Below are positions 1 to 6,307 of a stretch of DNA of 9,709 nucleotides, one piece after another. The translations under genes and the position numbers were made by a program. Below the pieces are notes generated by a model, which saw only the letters and a program-made list of their open reading frames with translations, made no database searches and was not told where the DNA came from. Position 1 is the first letter of the stretch; every line of letters begins with the position of its first letter. Origin of the DNA: CAYVTV01 sp964526475 (GTDB taxonomy: Bacteria > Bacteroidota > Bacteroidia > Bacteroidales > GCA-2748055); contig CAZGKF010000073.1 of NCBI GenBank assembly GCA_964526475.1, positions 1-9,709 of the forward strand, in the 5' to 3' direction.

Positions 1-437
1 CAGGGTATTCGCCTGAAGTTAAGATGAACTTCCTCAAACATTGGGTAAACGGAAATCCTCCTCCCGGAGAAGAAAATGAACCAGTGGTATATATTGATCC
101 GGATGATGCGCGTGCTTATGCAAAATGGGCAGGTAAACGTTTGCCCACAAAGGAAGAATGGCAGTATGCGATTGAAACGGGGAAAGCACGTTATGGTACT
201 TCCCGCGTCTGGGAATGGAACGAAAGCGAACATTCCGATGGAAGAGTGCGTTTTTGTATGTTGAAAGGTGGCAGTGACTGGCTGGCGAGAGGTTCAAAGT
301 TTTATGCCCCTGGATTTATTAGTATGGATATGCAAAACGGACACCAGAAGCCGGACTACTCCGCCAAATATATATTCATGTGGCCGGGATTAGACAGACT
401 GTGGACAATTGGTTTCAGGTGTGCAGTGTCCGAATGA
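1..437 (+). CDS. SUMF1/FGE-like domain protein, C-terminal part (5' end outside window)
   Basis: The reading frame is open from base 3 to the stop at 435-437, so the gene begins upstream; the ATG at 24 is probably internal. The product ends with hallmarks of the formylglycine-generating-enzyme (SUMF1) fold: a DDARAYAKWAGKRLPTKEEWQYA segment (positions about 99-170), then RVWEW, then a KGGS turn and the terminal GFRCA. Two things are odd. The stretch between EEWQYA and VWEW is only about 13 residues, whereas SUMF1 proteins usually have roughly 40-60 there, including a PWG motif. The region after KGGS also lacks the cysteine pair that genuine FGE uses for catalysis; the only cysteines are the C of RFCMLKGG and that of GFRCA. 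It is therefore unlikely to be an active sulfatase maturase. A non-catalytic SUMF1-fold or carbohydrate-associated domain is more plausible. The domain call is good; the function is unknown. It converges on the cytochrome gene, with one base between the stops. Confidence 0.75.
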   Translation, partial: GYSPEVKMNFLKHWVNGNPPPGEENEPVVYIDPDDARAYAKWAGKRLPTKEEWQYAIETGKARYGTSRVWEWNESEHSDGRVRFCMLKGGSDWLARGSKFYAPGFISMDMQNGHQKPDYSAKYIFMWPGLDRLWTIGFRCAVSE

Positions 438-438
438 C

Positions 439-1497
439 TTACCTGACAGGTCTTTCACCATCATGGCAGTCACCACAGGAAACAAAATGAATGTTGTGGG
501 GACTCTGCCTGTCTGCATAACTTGTATTCATGGTCAGAACATCGAGCCCGCAATTTGAAATGGCAGGATGGCAATTTACACAAGACCTGACAGCTGAATT
601 GGAATGTTTATCGTGGCAGGAAAGACAGCTAATCCCCTCATGTACTCCCAGGGGAGTGCGGTCATCAGCTGAACCCGCCTGCTGCCAGGCATTCGGGGCA
701 TGGCACTGAATACATACCCGCATCAGCGGATCATCAGAAACCCTTACCTCCCTTGACCCATCCCACATTACCGGTTTTGGCAGATAAGAAGCATTTAAAA
801 ACATTCTTTCAGACCGTACGTACAAACCCGCACCGCTGTAAGCTTCAGGTCTGTAATAATGAGCTGAATCAGAGATTGTATATTCGAAAGAAGCTTTTGC
901 AAATCCGGATTCATGAACCTTGTGACAGGAAAGACATGGGATCACAGGATGATTTGATTTGTCAGGATCCCTGAGATGCCAGGGACCGTTAATGTTAATG
1001 GGCTCAACCAAAGAGTATAGATCCCCATCGTAAAACATTCCATGACACCGAAGGCAATCATGGTTTAACTCCTCCTTGCTGTTTTGTTTTTCATCAAGAA
1101 AAATATGCGGATAATTAACCGAATGGCCTCCCGAACTCCAGGCTGCATATTCTGCATGGTGGCATTTCTTGCAGGTTTGGTTCATAGCAATAACCTGCTC
1201 TTCAGTAAGTGAAATTTCATCATAGAAATCCCTGGAATAATGCCTGAAAACCATCCGCATCTTTTCGCGAAGACTGTGAAGTCCGTTACTAAGAGCAGTA
1301 CCATGGCATTCAATACATTTAACATCCTTGTGAGATGAAACCGTCCACATATTAAAGGAATTCTCAATTTCATGGCATGATTTGCAGGTTTTTTCAGGTG
1401 GCGCAGAATTCCAGTAAGAGTAAAAACCAAAAAAACCTATGAGGAGCACAAAATATGCTATTACTATTATTCCGATTATTTTTTTTGTCCTGCTCAT
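439..1497 (-). CDS. Membrane-anchored nonaheme cytochrome c (electron acceptor of the GMC dehydrogenase)
   Basis: A 352-residue protein. A short basic N-terminus (MSRTKK) precedes one hydrophobic helix at about residues 7-28, which would anchor it in the inner membrane with the rest in the periplasm. Nine CXXCH heme-attachment motifs follow, at C38, C61, C109, C148, C188, C262, C291, C306 and C341. The anchor plus closely spaced first two hemes resembles the NapC/NirT/NrfH quinol-oxidase style, but those proteins usually carry four hemes and about 200 residues, so this is a larger multiheme protein. It is the last gene of the operon, 60 bases after the GMC gene. By analogy with three-subunit FAD-dependent sugar dehydrogenases, it probably accepts electrons from the flavoprotein and passes them to quinones or to another cytochrome. 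The direction of electron flow is inference; it could instead link the quinol pool to an external acceptor. The start is set by the anchor helix directly downstream. Confidence 0.85.
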   Translation of the reverse strand: MSRTKKIIGIIVIAYFVLLIGFFGFYSYWNSAPPEKTCKSCHEIENSFNMWTVSSHKDVKCIECHGTALSNGLHSLREKMRMVFRHYSRDFYDEISLTEEQVIAMNQTCKKCHHAEYAAWSSGGHSVNYPHIFLDEKQNSKEELNHDCLRCHGMFYDGDLYSLVEPININGPWHLRDPDKSNHPVIPCLSCHKVHESGFAKASFEYTISDSAHYYRPEAYSGAGLYVRSERMFLNASYLPKPVMWDGSREVRVSDDPLMRVCIQCHAPNAWQQAGSADDRTPLGVHEGISCLSCHDKHSNSAVRSCVNCHPAISNCGLDVLTMNTSYADRQSPHNIHFVSCGDCHDGERPVR

Positions 1498-1557
1498 TGC
1501 AAATGAATAATTGATTTAAAACTAATCTGTTTGTTTACTTCTCTTAAGTCTTGTAAT

Positions 1558-3213
1558 TTATCCAAAATGATTGCCATGATTCCACTCTTTAACAATATGA
1601 TCCGACACCAGGTAACCCAGAGCCATTATAGTCAATGCAGGATTGAAAGCTCCGTTTGTAACATGGATGCTTCCATCGGCAACAAAAAGATTATCCACCG
1701 CATGAACCTGCCCGTATTTATTTGTTACGGAAGTTTGCGGATCATCACCCATCCTGCATGTCCCTGACTGGTGTTGTCCGCCACTGACACCGGTGCCAGG
1801 AATGCTTTTCCAAACCTGGAAAGCACCTGCGGCTTTTAGCCACTTTTCTGCCTTATCAGCTATGAACCTTGCTGTTTTAATATCTTCCTCCAGCTTGAAA
1901 CCGGAAATTTTCGGAACCGGTACTCCCCAATAATCGCGTACTTCATTGCTCACCTGTACGCGGGATTCGAAATTGGGAGATTCCTCCACCGCCCCCTTTA
2001 TACTTGCATATCTTTTATAATATTTTCTTTGGAAATCTTTATGTTCTTTCCCCCAAGCCATTGAACCCTTTGGCCTTGCCCCGGTAAAGGAAAAAGGCAT
2101 CCGTATAAATTCATTTGTAAGAACGGCTCCTCCTGTTATTCCCGGATTGTTATGGGCAAAATCACAGATTGCAACACTGGCACCCGGGCCAACATCGTCG
2201 TAAATTTCTTCCTCAAACAAGCCATCGGCACCACAATATGCATGTCCCTGAAGATTCCTGCCTACCCAGTCGTACCTGTTCCCTATCCCCTCAGGAAAAT
2301 GTTTTGATTTTGAATTAAGCATCAATCGTGGTGTTTCAGTGGCGGAAGCAGACAGGACAACTATATCCGCAGTTTGTACCTGCTTTTTATTATTACTGTC
2401 AAAGTATGCAACACCAGTAACCTTACCCAGATCATTTGTTAAAATCTCCGTAACCTGGGAATTAACCCTTAGTTCACAATTTCCGGTTTTCAAAGCCACC
2501 GGGATCACTGTATTCTGGGTACCACATTTGGCATTGACCGGACAGGCATATCCCACACAAGACCTCATCCTTATACATGCAGGCCTTCCTCCATATGGAA
2601 CAGAATTCCTCAGCATGGGAATGGAGAAAGGATGAAAACCCGCTTTCCTCGCAGCTTTCTCCAGTAACCTGGCTTCCCTGTTATGTTCGAAAGGTGGCAT
2701 GGGATGAGGTTTATTCCGCCAGGGAGCAAAAGGATTCTGAGAATCATCCCCGGCAACGCCTATCTCCCATTCGGCCTTTTCATAATAAGGCTCCAGGTCA
2801 GCATAGGAAATGGGCCAGTCGGCAACAGAGGAACCCTCAATATGGCCGTAGGTTGATTTCATCTTAAAATCCTCTTCCATAAACCTCCATGCCATGGCTC
2901 CGTAAGATACTGTTCCTGAACCTACACAGGCCGCATTGTTATGATAACCCCATTCATTCGGAAGAACTATTCTTTCATTTCCCTTCTGATCTGCAATAAC
3001 CCTGCGGTAGCGTACATTATCCGGACCATAAAAACAACCCAAAGTATTCGTTCGCTGTGATCTCAGCTCGTCATTATTGTGCTCTTCAAATTTTGCCCAG
3101 TTACCCCTTTCAAAAAGAACGACCGTTAATCCGGCCACACTTAGTTCCTTCGCCACTACTCCCCCTCCTGCCCCGGAACCCACAACAACAGCATTTACAT
3201 GTTTATTTGCCAT
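1558..3213 (-). CDS. GMC-family FAD-dependent dehydrogenase, large catalytic subunit
   Basis: A 551-residue glucose-methanol-choline oxidoreductase of usual length. The N-terminus has the Rossmann FAD loop VVGSGAGGG (residues 10-18), with E35 in LFERG as the expected ribose-binding acid. The C-terminus has HQSGTCRMG (481-489) and VADGSIHVTNGAFNPALTIMALG (511-533), which place the catalytic His/Asn pair of the family at H481 and N524. A cysteine cluster C213, C219, C224, C230 lies where FAD-glucose dehydrogenase alpha subunits bind a 3Fe-4S cluster; cluster binding here is inferred. There is no signal peptide, so export probably occurs by hitch-hiking on the Tat-type small subunit encoded 42 bases upstream. 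It likely oxidises a hydroxyl of a sugar, polyol or sugar acid (as in glucose, gluconate, sorbitol or glucoside-3 dehydrogenases); the actual substrate cannot be read from sequence. Parts of this gene recur as a relic at 5713-5979. Confidence 0.93.
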   Translation of the reverse strand: MANKHVNAVVVGSGAGGGVVAKELSVAGLTVVLFERGNWAKFEEHNNDELRSQRTNTLGCFYGPDNVRYRRVIADQKGNERIVLPNEWGYHNNAACVGSGTVSYGAMAWRFMEEDFKMKSTYGHIEGSSVADWPISYADLEPYYEKAEWEIGVAGDDSQNPFAPWRNKPHPMPPFEHNREARLLEKAARKAGFHPFSIPMLRNSVPYGGRPACIRMRSCVGYACPVNAKCGTQNTVIPVALKTGNCELRVNSQVTEILTNDLGKVTGVAYFDSNNKKQVQTADIVVLSASATETPRLMLNSKSKHFPEGIGNRYDWVGRNLQGHAYCGADGLFEEEIYDDVGPGASVAICDFAHNNPGITGGAVLTNEFIRMPFSFTGARPKGSMAWGKEHKDFQRKYYKRYASIKGAVEESPNFESRVQVSNEVRDYWGVPVPKISGFKLEEDIKTARFIADKAEKWLKAAGAFQVWKSIPGTGVSGGQHQSGTCRMGDDPQTSVTNKYGQVHAVDNLFVADGSIHVTNGAFNPALTIMALGYLVSDHIVKEWNHGNHFG

Positions 3214-3255
3214 CGGATTTTTTCTTTAAAATGGAAAATTTTTCACCTGATTAGA

Positions 3256-3801
3256 TTAATGGACATTTCTCCCCATAATAAGAGGATAATCAAGATTCAT
3301 CATTCTATAACTTACATAGTTCCTGTTACCTCCATGCCGGGGACTTCCATAATACCCCTGCATACAATGGGCACGCAAAGTCCCGAAAAAGGAAGATGCT
3401 GTATATCCTCCCCAGTCTTCCTTGTTATATTTCCCGGTCTGAATATCCCTTAGATATTCAAACTGCTTCTCATTAGGGAGTTCCGTAAATTCTTTACCGT
3501 AAACTTCCAGGCTGGTTTTGTTCAAAGCTGACAGACACTTTCTATACATATCGGCTTGTCCTGAAAAAAAACCGAATAGTTGTTTGTCGATGTAATTTGT
3601 AACTCCTGCTTCCTTCCCTCCCGCAAAATCATCAGGAGGTATTATCTGGTCAGCCAAAGCATCAAGCAGTGCAGCTTCTTTCGATGTAAGTATTATATAT
3701 TCCGGGGTTGGAGAGCTGTAACATCCTGTCAGATACAAGCACCCTGCTCCGGCGGCAGATATTCTTATAAAACTTCGCCGGGAAAAAGACTTTAAGTTCA
3801 T
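3256..3801 (-). CDS. Gluconate 2-dehydrogenase subunit 3-like protein (Tat-type lipoprotein, small subunit)
   Basis: A 181-residue protein and the first gene of the dehydrogenase operon. The N-terminus carries a twin-arginine motif, SRRSFI (residues 7-12), then an Ala/Gly-rich stretch and a lipobox LTGC with C27, so it should be a Tat-exported lipoprotein. No acidic run follows C27, which gives no hint of surface export, so a periplasmic location is more likely. The mature part matches the gluconate_2-dh3 family: LLDALADQIIPPDD (45-58), EAGVTNYIDKQL (64-75), and a C-terminal CMQGYYGSPRHGGNRNYVSY block (146-165). Known family members form a complex with a GMC subunit that lacks a signal, and escort it through Tat. 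The same arrangement holds here, with the GMC gene 42 bases downstream. The first about 20 codons are duplicated in the relic at 5971-6028, where the second arginine of the Tat motif has become tryptophan. Confidence 0.88.
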   Translation of the reverse strand: MNLKSFSRRSFIRISAAGAGCLYLTGCYSSPTPEYIILTSKEAALLDALADQIIPPDDFAGGKEAGVTNYIDKQLFGFFSGQADMYRKCLSALNKTSLEVYGKEFTELPNEKQFEYLRDIQTGKYNKEDWGGYTASSFFGTLRAHCMQGYYGSPRHGGNRNYVSYRMMNLDYPLIMGRNVH

Positions 3802-3849
3802 CTTTTTTTTTGTAAAATGAATTGAAGAAATTTTGATTGAAATACATTA

Positions 3850-3880
3850 CCAAGGTAAATAAAAAAATCTAAATGCCCAA
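3850..3880 (-). promoter_or_regulatory. Candidate promoter of the dehydrogenase operon
   Basis: On the minus strand a TTG (3880-3878) is followed after 20 bases by TACCTTGG (3857-3850). This is close to the Bacteroidota pattern TTG-N19-21-TAnnTTTG, with one mismatch in the -7 box. The box ends 49 bases upstream of the small-subunit ATG. The intergenic stretch is 182 bases long and A/T-rich, and I see no convincing terminator for the preceding sulfatase in it. The call rests on motif match only. Confidence 0.35.
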
Positions 3881-3983
3881 TGGAAAAACCATCAAAAAAC
3901 TACTATTTTCAGGTAATCCGGACATATTCTATACAATTTCCCAAAAACCGGCAATTAGAAAAAACAGATTATCTGGATACCGC

Positions 3984-5621
3984 TCATTTCAATCTTCCGG
4001 ATCGATCTTTTTCAAAACTTAAAAGATCTTTAAGTTCCTTAAGTTTATCGGGATATTTATCAGCAAGATTAACAGTTTCCTTTGGGTCCGATTCGAGATC
4101 AAAAAGATATTCAACTGGTTCTAAAGGTGTGATATGCATTGGAGTATGCTCACCAAGGTTATGTCTGTTATATGCCCATGCTGATCTTGCAGCCGGTTCG
4201 ATATATTTCCATTTTCCTTTACGGATACCCAAGCCATCACTCGATTGCTGAATAAGGAATTCCCGGCCGATGTCATTTTCTCCAAGCAAAGCAGGTAAGA
4301 TGCCCTCACTATCCAAAAATACATTTTCAGGTAGTTTGCCTCCGACCAGAGATGCAAATGTTGCAAGAAAGTCAACCTGGCTTATCAGAGCATCGGATAC
4401 GAGTCCCGTGTCAATACGTGCAGGCCATGAAGCTATCGTTGGCATTCTTGTGCCTCCCTCGAAGGCAATATATTTTCCACCCCGGAATCCTCCGTTCGGA
4501 TCATGATCGTTTTGATTCTCCAGGGCACCATCATCATATCCGTCAAACAGAACAGGCCCATTATCACTGGAAAAAATAACAAGGGTATTTTCATGAAGTC
4601 CGTTTTCTTTAAGAATCCTGTCTAATTCCCCGACAATCCAGTCCAGCTCAACAACACAATCACCTCTAAGTCCGGTACCACTTGAACCAGTAAACTTTGA
4701 GCCTGGAATCCGCGGCACATGATTCTGGTGCATCGACAGGAAAAGAAAAAACGGATTATCTTTGTTCCGCTGAATAAAATTTTCAGTTTTCACAGCAAAA
4801 ACTGAGGTCATCTCCTCATCATCCCACCATGCCGACCGGCCTCCGGACATATGCCCAATACGACTGACACCATTTACTATAGTTCCTGCATGCTGAACAT
4901 CAGCTCCATATCGCAGTAATTCAGGATGACTTAATCCGGTGGGCAGGTCACCGGTAAGAGGTTTATATACTGCCCGTGACTCTTTGCCAAACTGCTTTTC
5001 CTGGAAAGCATGATGTCCCTCTTCAGGGTATCTCACCTGAAGAGGTGCATCTGTTGTATCCAGGTTATACACATAATGTCCGTCAACATATACAGTCGGC
5101 ACACGGTCATTGGTAACCGGAAGCAGAAATGATTCATCAAAACCGACCTCAAGAGGACCTGGTTTAATTGTGCCGTTCCAGTCCAGGGTACCGAAGGAAT
5201 CCCCGAGACCCAGGTGCCATTTTCCGACAATTGCCGTACGGTAGCCATTTTCCCTTAACATGCCCGGCAGTGTAAAGCTTCCGGGTTCTATCAGAAGCGG
5301 GTCCTCAGCTGATAAAATACCTGCTCCCTCAAGCCGGAATGCATAAATCCCTGTTAACAAAGAGTACCGGCTGGGAGTGCTCATAGCTGAGGTAGCATAG
5401 GCGCTTGTAAAACGGATCCCTCCCTTAGCAAGTTTGTCTATGTTTGGGGTAGGAATGAGTTTTGCCCCATAAACTCCAATATCTCCAATACCAACATCAT
5501 CAGCATAAATAATGATGATATTCGGTTTTATCATTGTTTCTTCAACTTCCTTTCCTTTCTGGTTCGTGCAGGCAGTTGCTATCAACAATAAATTACAACT
5601 TAACAAACATGATTTTTTCAT
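3984..5621 (-). CDS. S1-family sulfatase 1 (arylsulfatase-like), serine-type, exported
   Basis: A 545-residue sulfatase. The active-site signature STPSRYSLLTG begins at S81, so the residue converted to formylglycine is serine rather than cysteine. Metal and sulfate ligands are in place: D41-D42 in IYADDVG, K134 and H136 in GKWHLG, D353-N354 in SSDNG, and K383 in RGGKY. The order and spacing resemble arylsulfatase A-type exolytic enzymes; I cannot assign a regiospecificity. The frame is open back to 5684, but I chose the ATG at 5621 because it begins a clean lipoprotein-type signal (MKKSC, hydrophobic core, IATAC with C18), whereas the longer start would bury this signal behind 21 residues. 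A candidate promoter also lies inside that extension. The gene lies between the intact dehydrogenase operon and its relic. With serine at the active site, maturation by a radical-SAM anSME enzyme is expected; none is in the window. Confidence 0.9.
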   Translation of the reverse strand: MKKSCLLSCNLLLIATACTNQKGKEVEETMIKPNIIIIYADDVGIGDIGVYGAKLIPTPNIDKLAKGGIRFTSAYATSAMSTPSRYSLLTGIYAFRLEGAGILSAEDPLLIEPGSFTLPGMLRENGYRTAIVGKWHLGLGDSFGTLDWNGTIKPGPLEVGFDESFLLPVTNDRVPTVYVDGHYVYNLDTTDAPLQVRYPEEGHHAFQEKQFGKESRAVYKPLTGDLPTGLSHPELLRYGADVQHAGTIVNGVSRIGHMSGGRSAWWDDEEMTSVFAVKTENFIQRNKDNPFFLFLSMHQNHVPRIPGSKFTGSSGTGLRGDCVVELDWIVGELDRILKENGLHENTLVIFSSDNGPVLFDGYDDGALENQNDHDPNGGFRGGKYIAFEGGTRMPTIASWPARIDTGLVSDALISQVDFLATFASLVGGKLPENVFLDSEGILPALLGENDIGREFLIQQSSDGLGIRKGKWKYIEPAARSAWAYNRHNLGEHTPMHITPLEPVEYLFDLESDPKETVNLADKYPDKLKELKDLLSFEKDRSGRLK

Positions 5622-5668
5622 TTTCAAAATGTTTACATAAAGATTATTTTTAAAATAAAATAATATTC

Positions 5669-5700
5669 CAGATATAACCTCCATGCACTATCGCACACAA
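5669..5700 (-). promoter_or_regulatory. Candidate promoter of sulfatase 1
   Basis: On the minus strand, TTG (5700-5698), a 21-base gap and TATATCTG (5676-5669) give a one-mismatch version of the Bacteroidota -33/-7 pattern. The -7 box ends 48 bases before the chosen ATG at 5621, nearly the same distance as in the dehydrogenase-operon candidate. It overlaps the end of the decayed dehydrogenase copy region. The call rests on motif match only. Confidence 0.27.
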
Positions 5701-5712
5701 CAAGGACATGAA

Positions 5713-6028
5713 CCGAACCGATTCCCGTGATCCCATTCCTTAACTATATGATCTGAAACCCATTAACCGAGAGCCATAATAGTAAGAACAGGATTGAAAG
5801 TCCCATTTGTTACATGAAGGCTTCCATCTGCAACAAAAAGCTTAAAGGATTTGTCCGCTGTGATCTGAGCTCGTCATTATTGTGTTCGTCAAATTTTGCC
5901 CAGCCGCCCCTTTCAAAAAGAACAACGCTTAATCCGGCCACACTTAGTTCCTTTGCCACTACTCCCCCTCCTGCTCCGGCGGCAGACATCCTGATAAAAT
6001 TCCAACGGGAAAAAGATTTTAAGTGCAT
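5713..6028 (-). pseudogene. Chimeric relic of a second dehydrogenase operon (subunit 3 start + GMC start + GMC end)
   Basis: Read on the minus strand, three blocks of the intact operon are joined. Bases 6028 to about 5971 encode MHLKSFSRWNFIRMSAAGAG, matching the first residues of the small subunit but with the Tat twin arginine changed to Arg-Trp. Bases about 5979 to 5845 encode GGVVAKELSVAGL to ELRSQRTN, matching GMC residues 16-56. Bases about 5840 to 5713 match the GMC C-terminus (LFVADGS, VTNG, NP, LTIMALG, then SDHIVKEW), but in another frame relative to the preceding block and with a TAA where the intact gene has a Tyr codon. The open frame from the ATG at 6028 would give 72 residues ending at 5810-5812. 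Over about 119 bases of the GMC start I count about 11 differences from the intact copy by eye. It is best read as a duplicated operon shrunk by two internal deletions; a functional short protein is unlikely. Confidence 0.88.
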
Positions 6029-6093
6029 CTGAATAAAAAGACTTTTAAAAAACAGAATAAATACTATACTAAAATAACTAAAATACTGGCATA

Positions 6094-6122
6094 TCTGATG
6101 AAAAGTTTCTAATTTTATCAGA
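6094..6122. repeat. Imperfect inverted repeat (hairpin)
   Basis: TCTGAT, a bulged G and AAAA (6094-6104) pair with TTTTATCAGA (6113-6122) around an 8-base loop. This gives ten pairs with one bulge. A run of six T lies at 6131-6136, too far away for a classical terminator on the plus strand. Its role is unknown; it may be a leftover of the degraded locus. Confidence 0.35.
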
Positions 6123-6246
6123 AACACGGACTTTTTTCCTCACTGATTTTTAAATAAGCTCAAACGGACCGTGCGATTTAGTACGTAATATATTTTCTTA
6201 GTGGGACTCAGTGTTTTTGCGCCTCCGCACGCTGTCGCTGAAGCTT

Positions 6247-6254
6247 TATGTTTG
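6247..6254 (+). promoter_or_regulatory. Candidate -7 box upstream of sulfatase 2
   Basis: TATGTTTG is a perfect match to the Bacteroidota -7 pattern TAnnTTTG, and it ends 53 bases before the sulfatase 2 ATG. The nearest upstream TTTG (6216-6219) is 27 bases away, longer than the usual 19-23, so the -33 element is weak or absent. It may need an activator. Confidence 0.3.
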
Positions 6255-6307
6255 AAAAAGAAAGCATAAGTTAAAATTTTACACCAGGGTTTAAATTATT
6301 ATGGATT

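Larger units (their letters stand above)
6029..6307. other. Non-coding gap between the relic and sulfatase 2
   Basis: A stretch of 279 bases with no supportable gene on either strand. It holds an imperfect hairpin at 6094-6122 and a candidate -7 box at 6247-6254. It also holds a locally GC-richer patch at about 6219-6243 and a five-codon upstream frame that overlaps the sulfatase start. Confidence 0.6.

Noticed and set aside
441..451. Palindrome ACCTG-A-CAGGT at the convergent gene ends
   Set aside because: The one-base spacer is too short for a stable RNA loop and no T tract follows; it is not a terminator.
3880..4251. A 123-residue plus-strand frame across the end of sulfatase 1
   Set aside because: It is mostly antisense to sulfatase 1, with low-complexity composition and no domain signal.
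5622..5684. Longer N-terminus for sulfatase 1 starting at 5684
   Set aside because: It would add 21 residues in front of an otherwise clean lipoprotein-type signal, and the extension overlaps the candidate promoter. The ATG at 5621 fits better.
5810..6127. A 105-residue protein read from an ATG at 6127
   Set aside because: The residues before the ATG at 6028 show no similarity to the intact operon and come from A/T-rich intergenic sequence. The rest is a chimera of broken genes.
5690..6177. Inverted repeat ATCGCAC (5690-5696) / GTGCGAT (6171-6177) flanking the relic
   Set aside because: It has only seven bases, no transposase between, and no target-site duplication that I could find. Chance is likely, so no mobile element is called.
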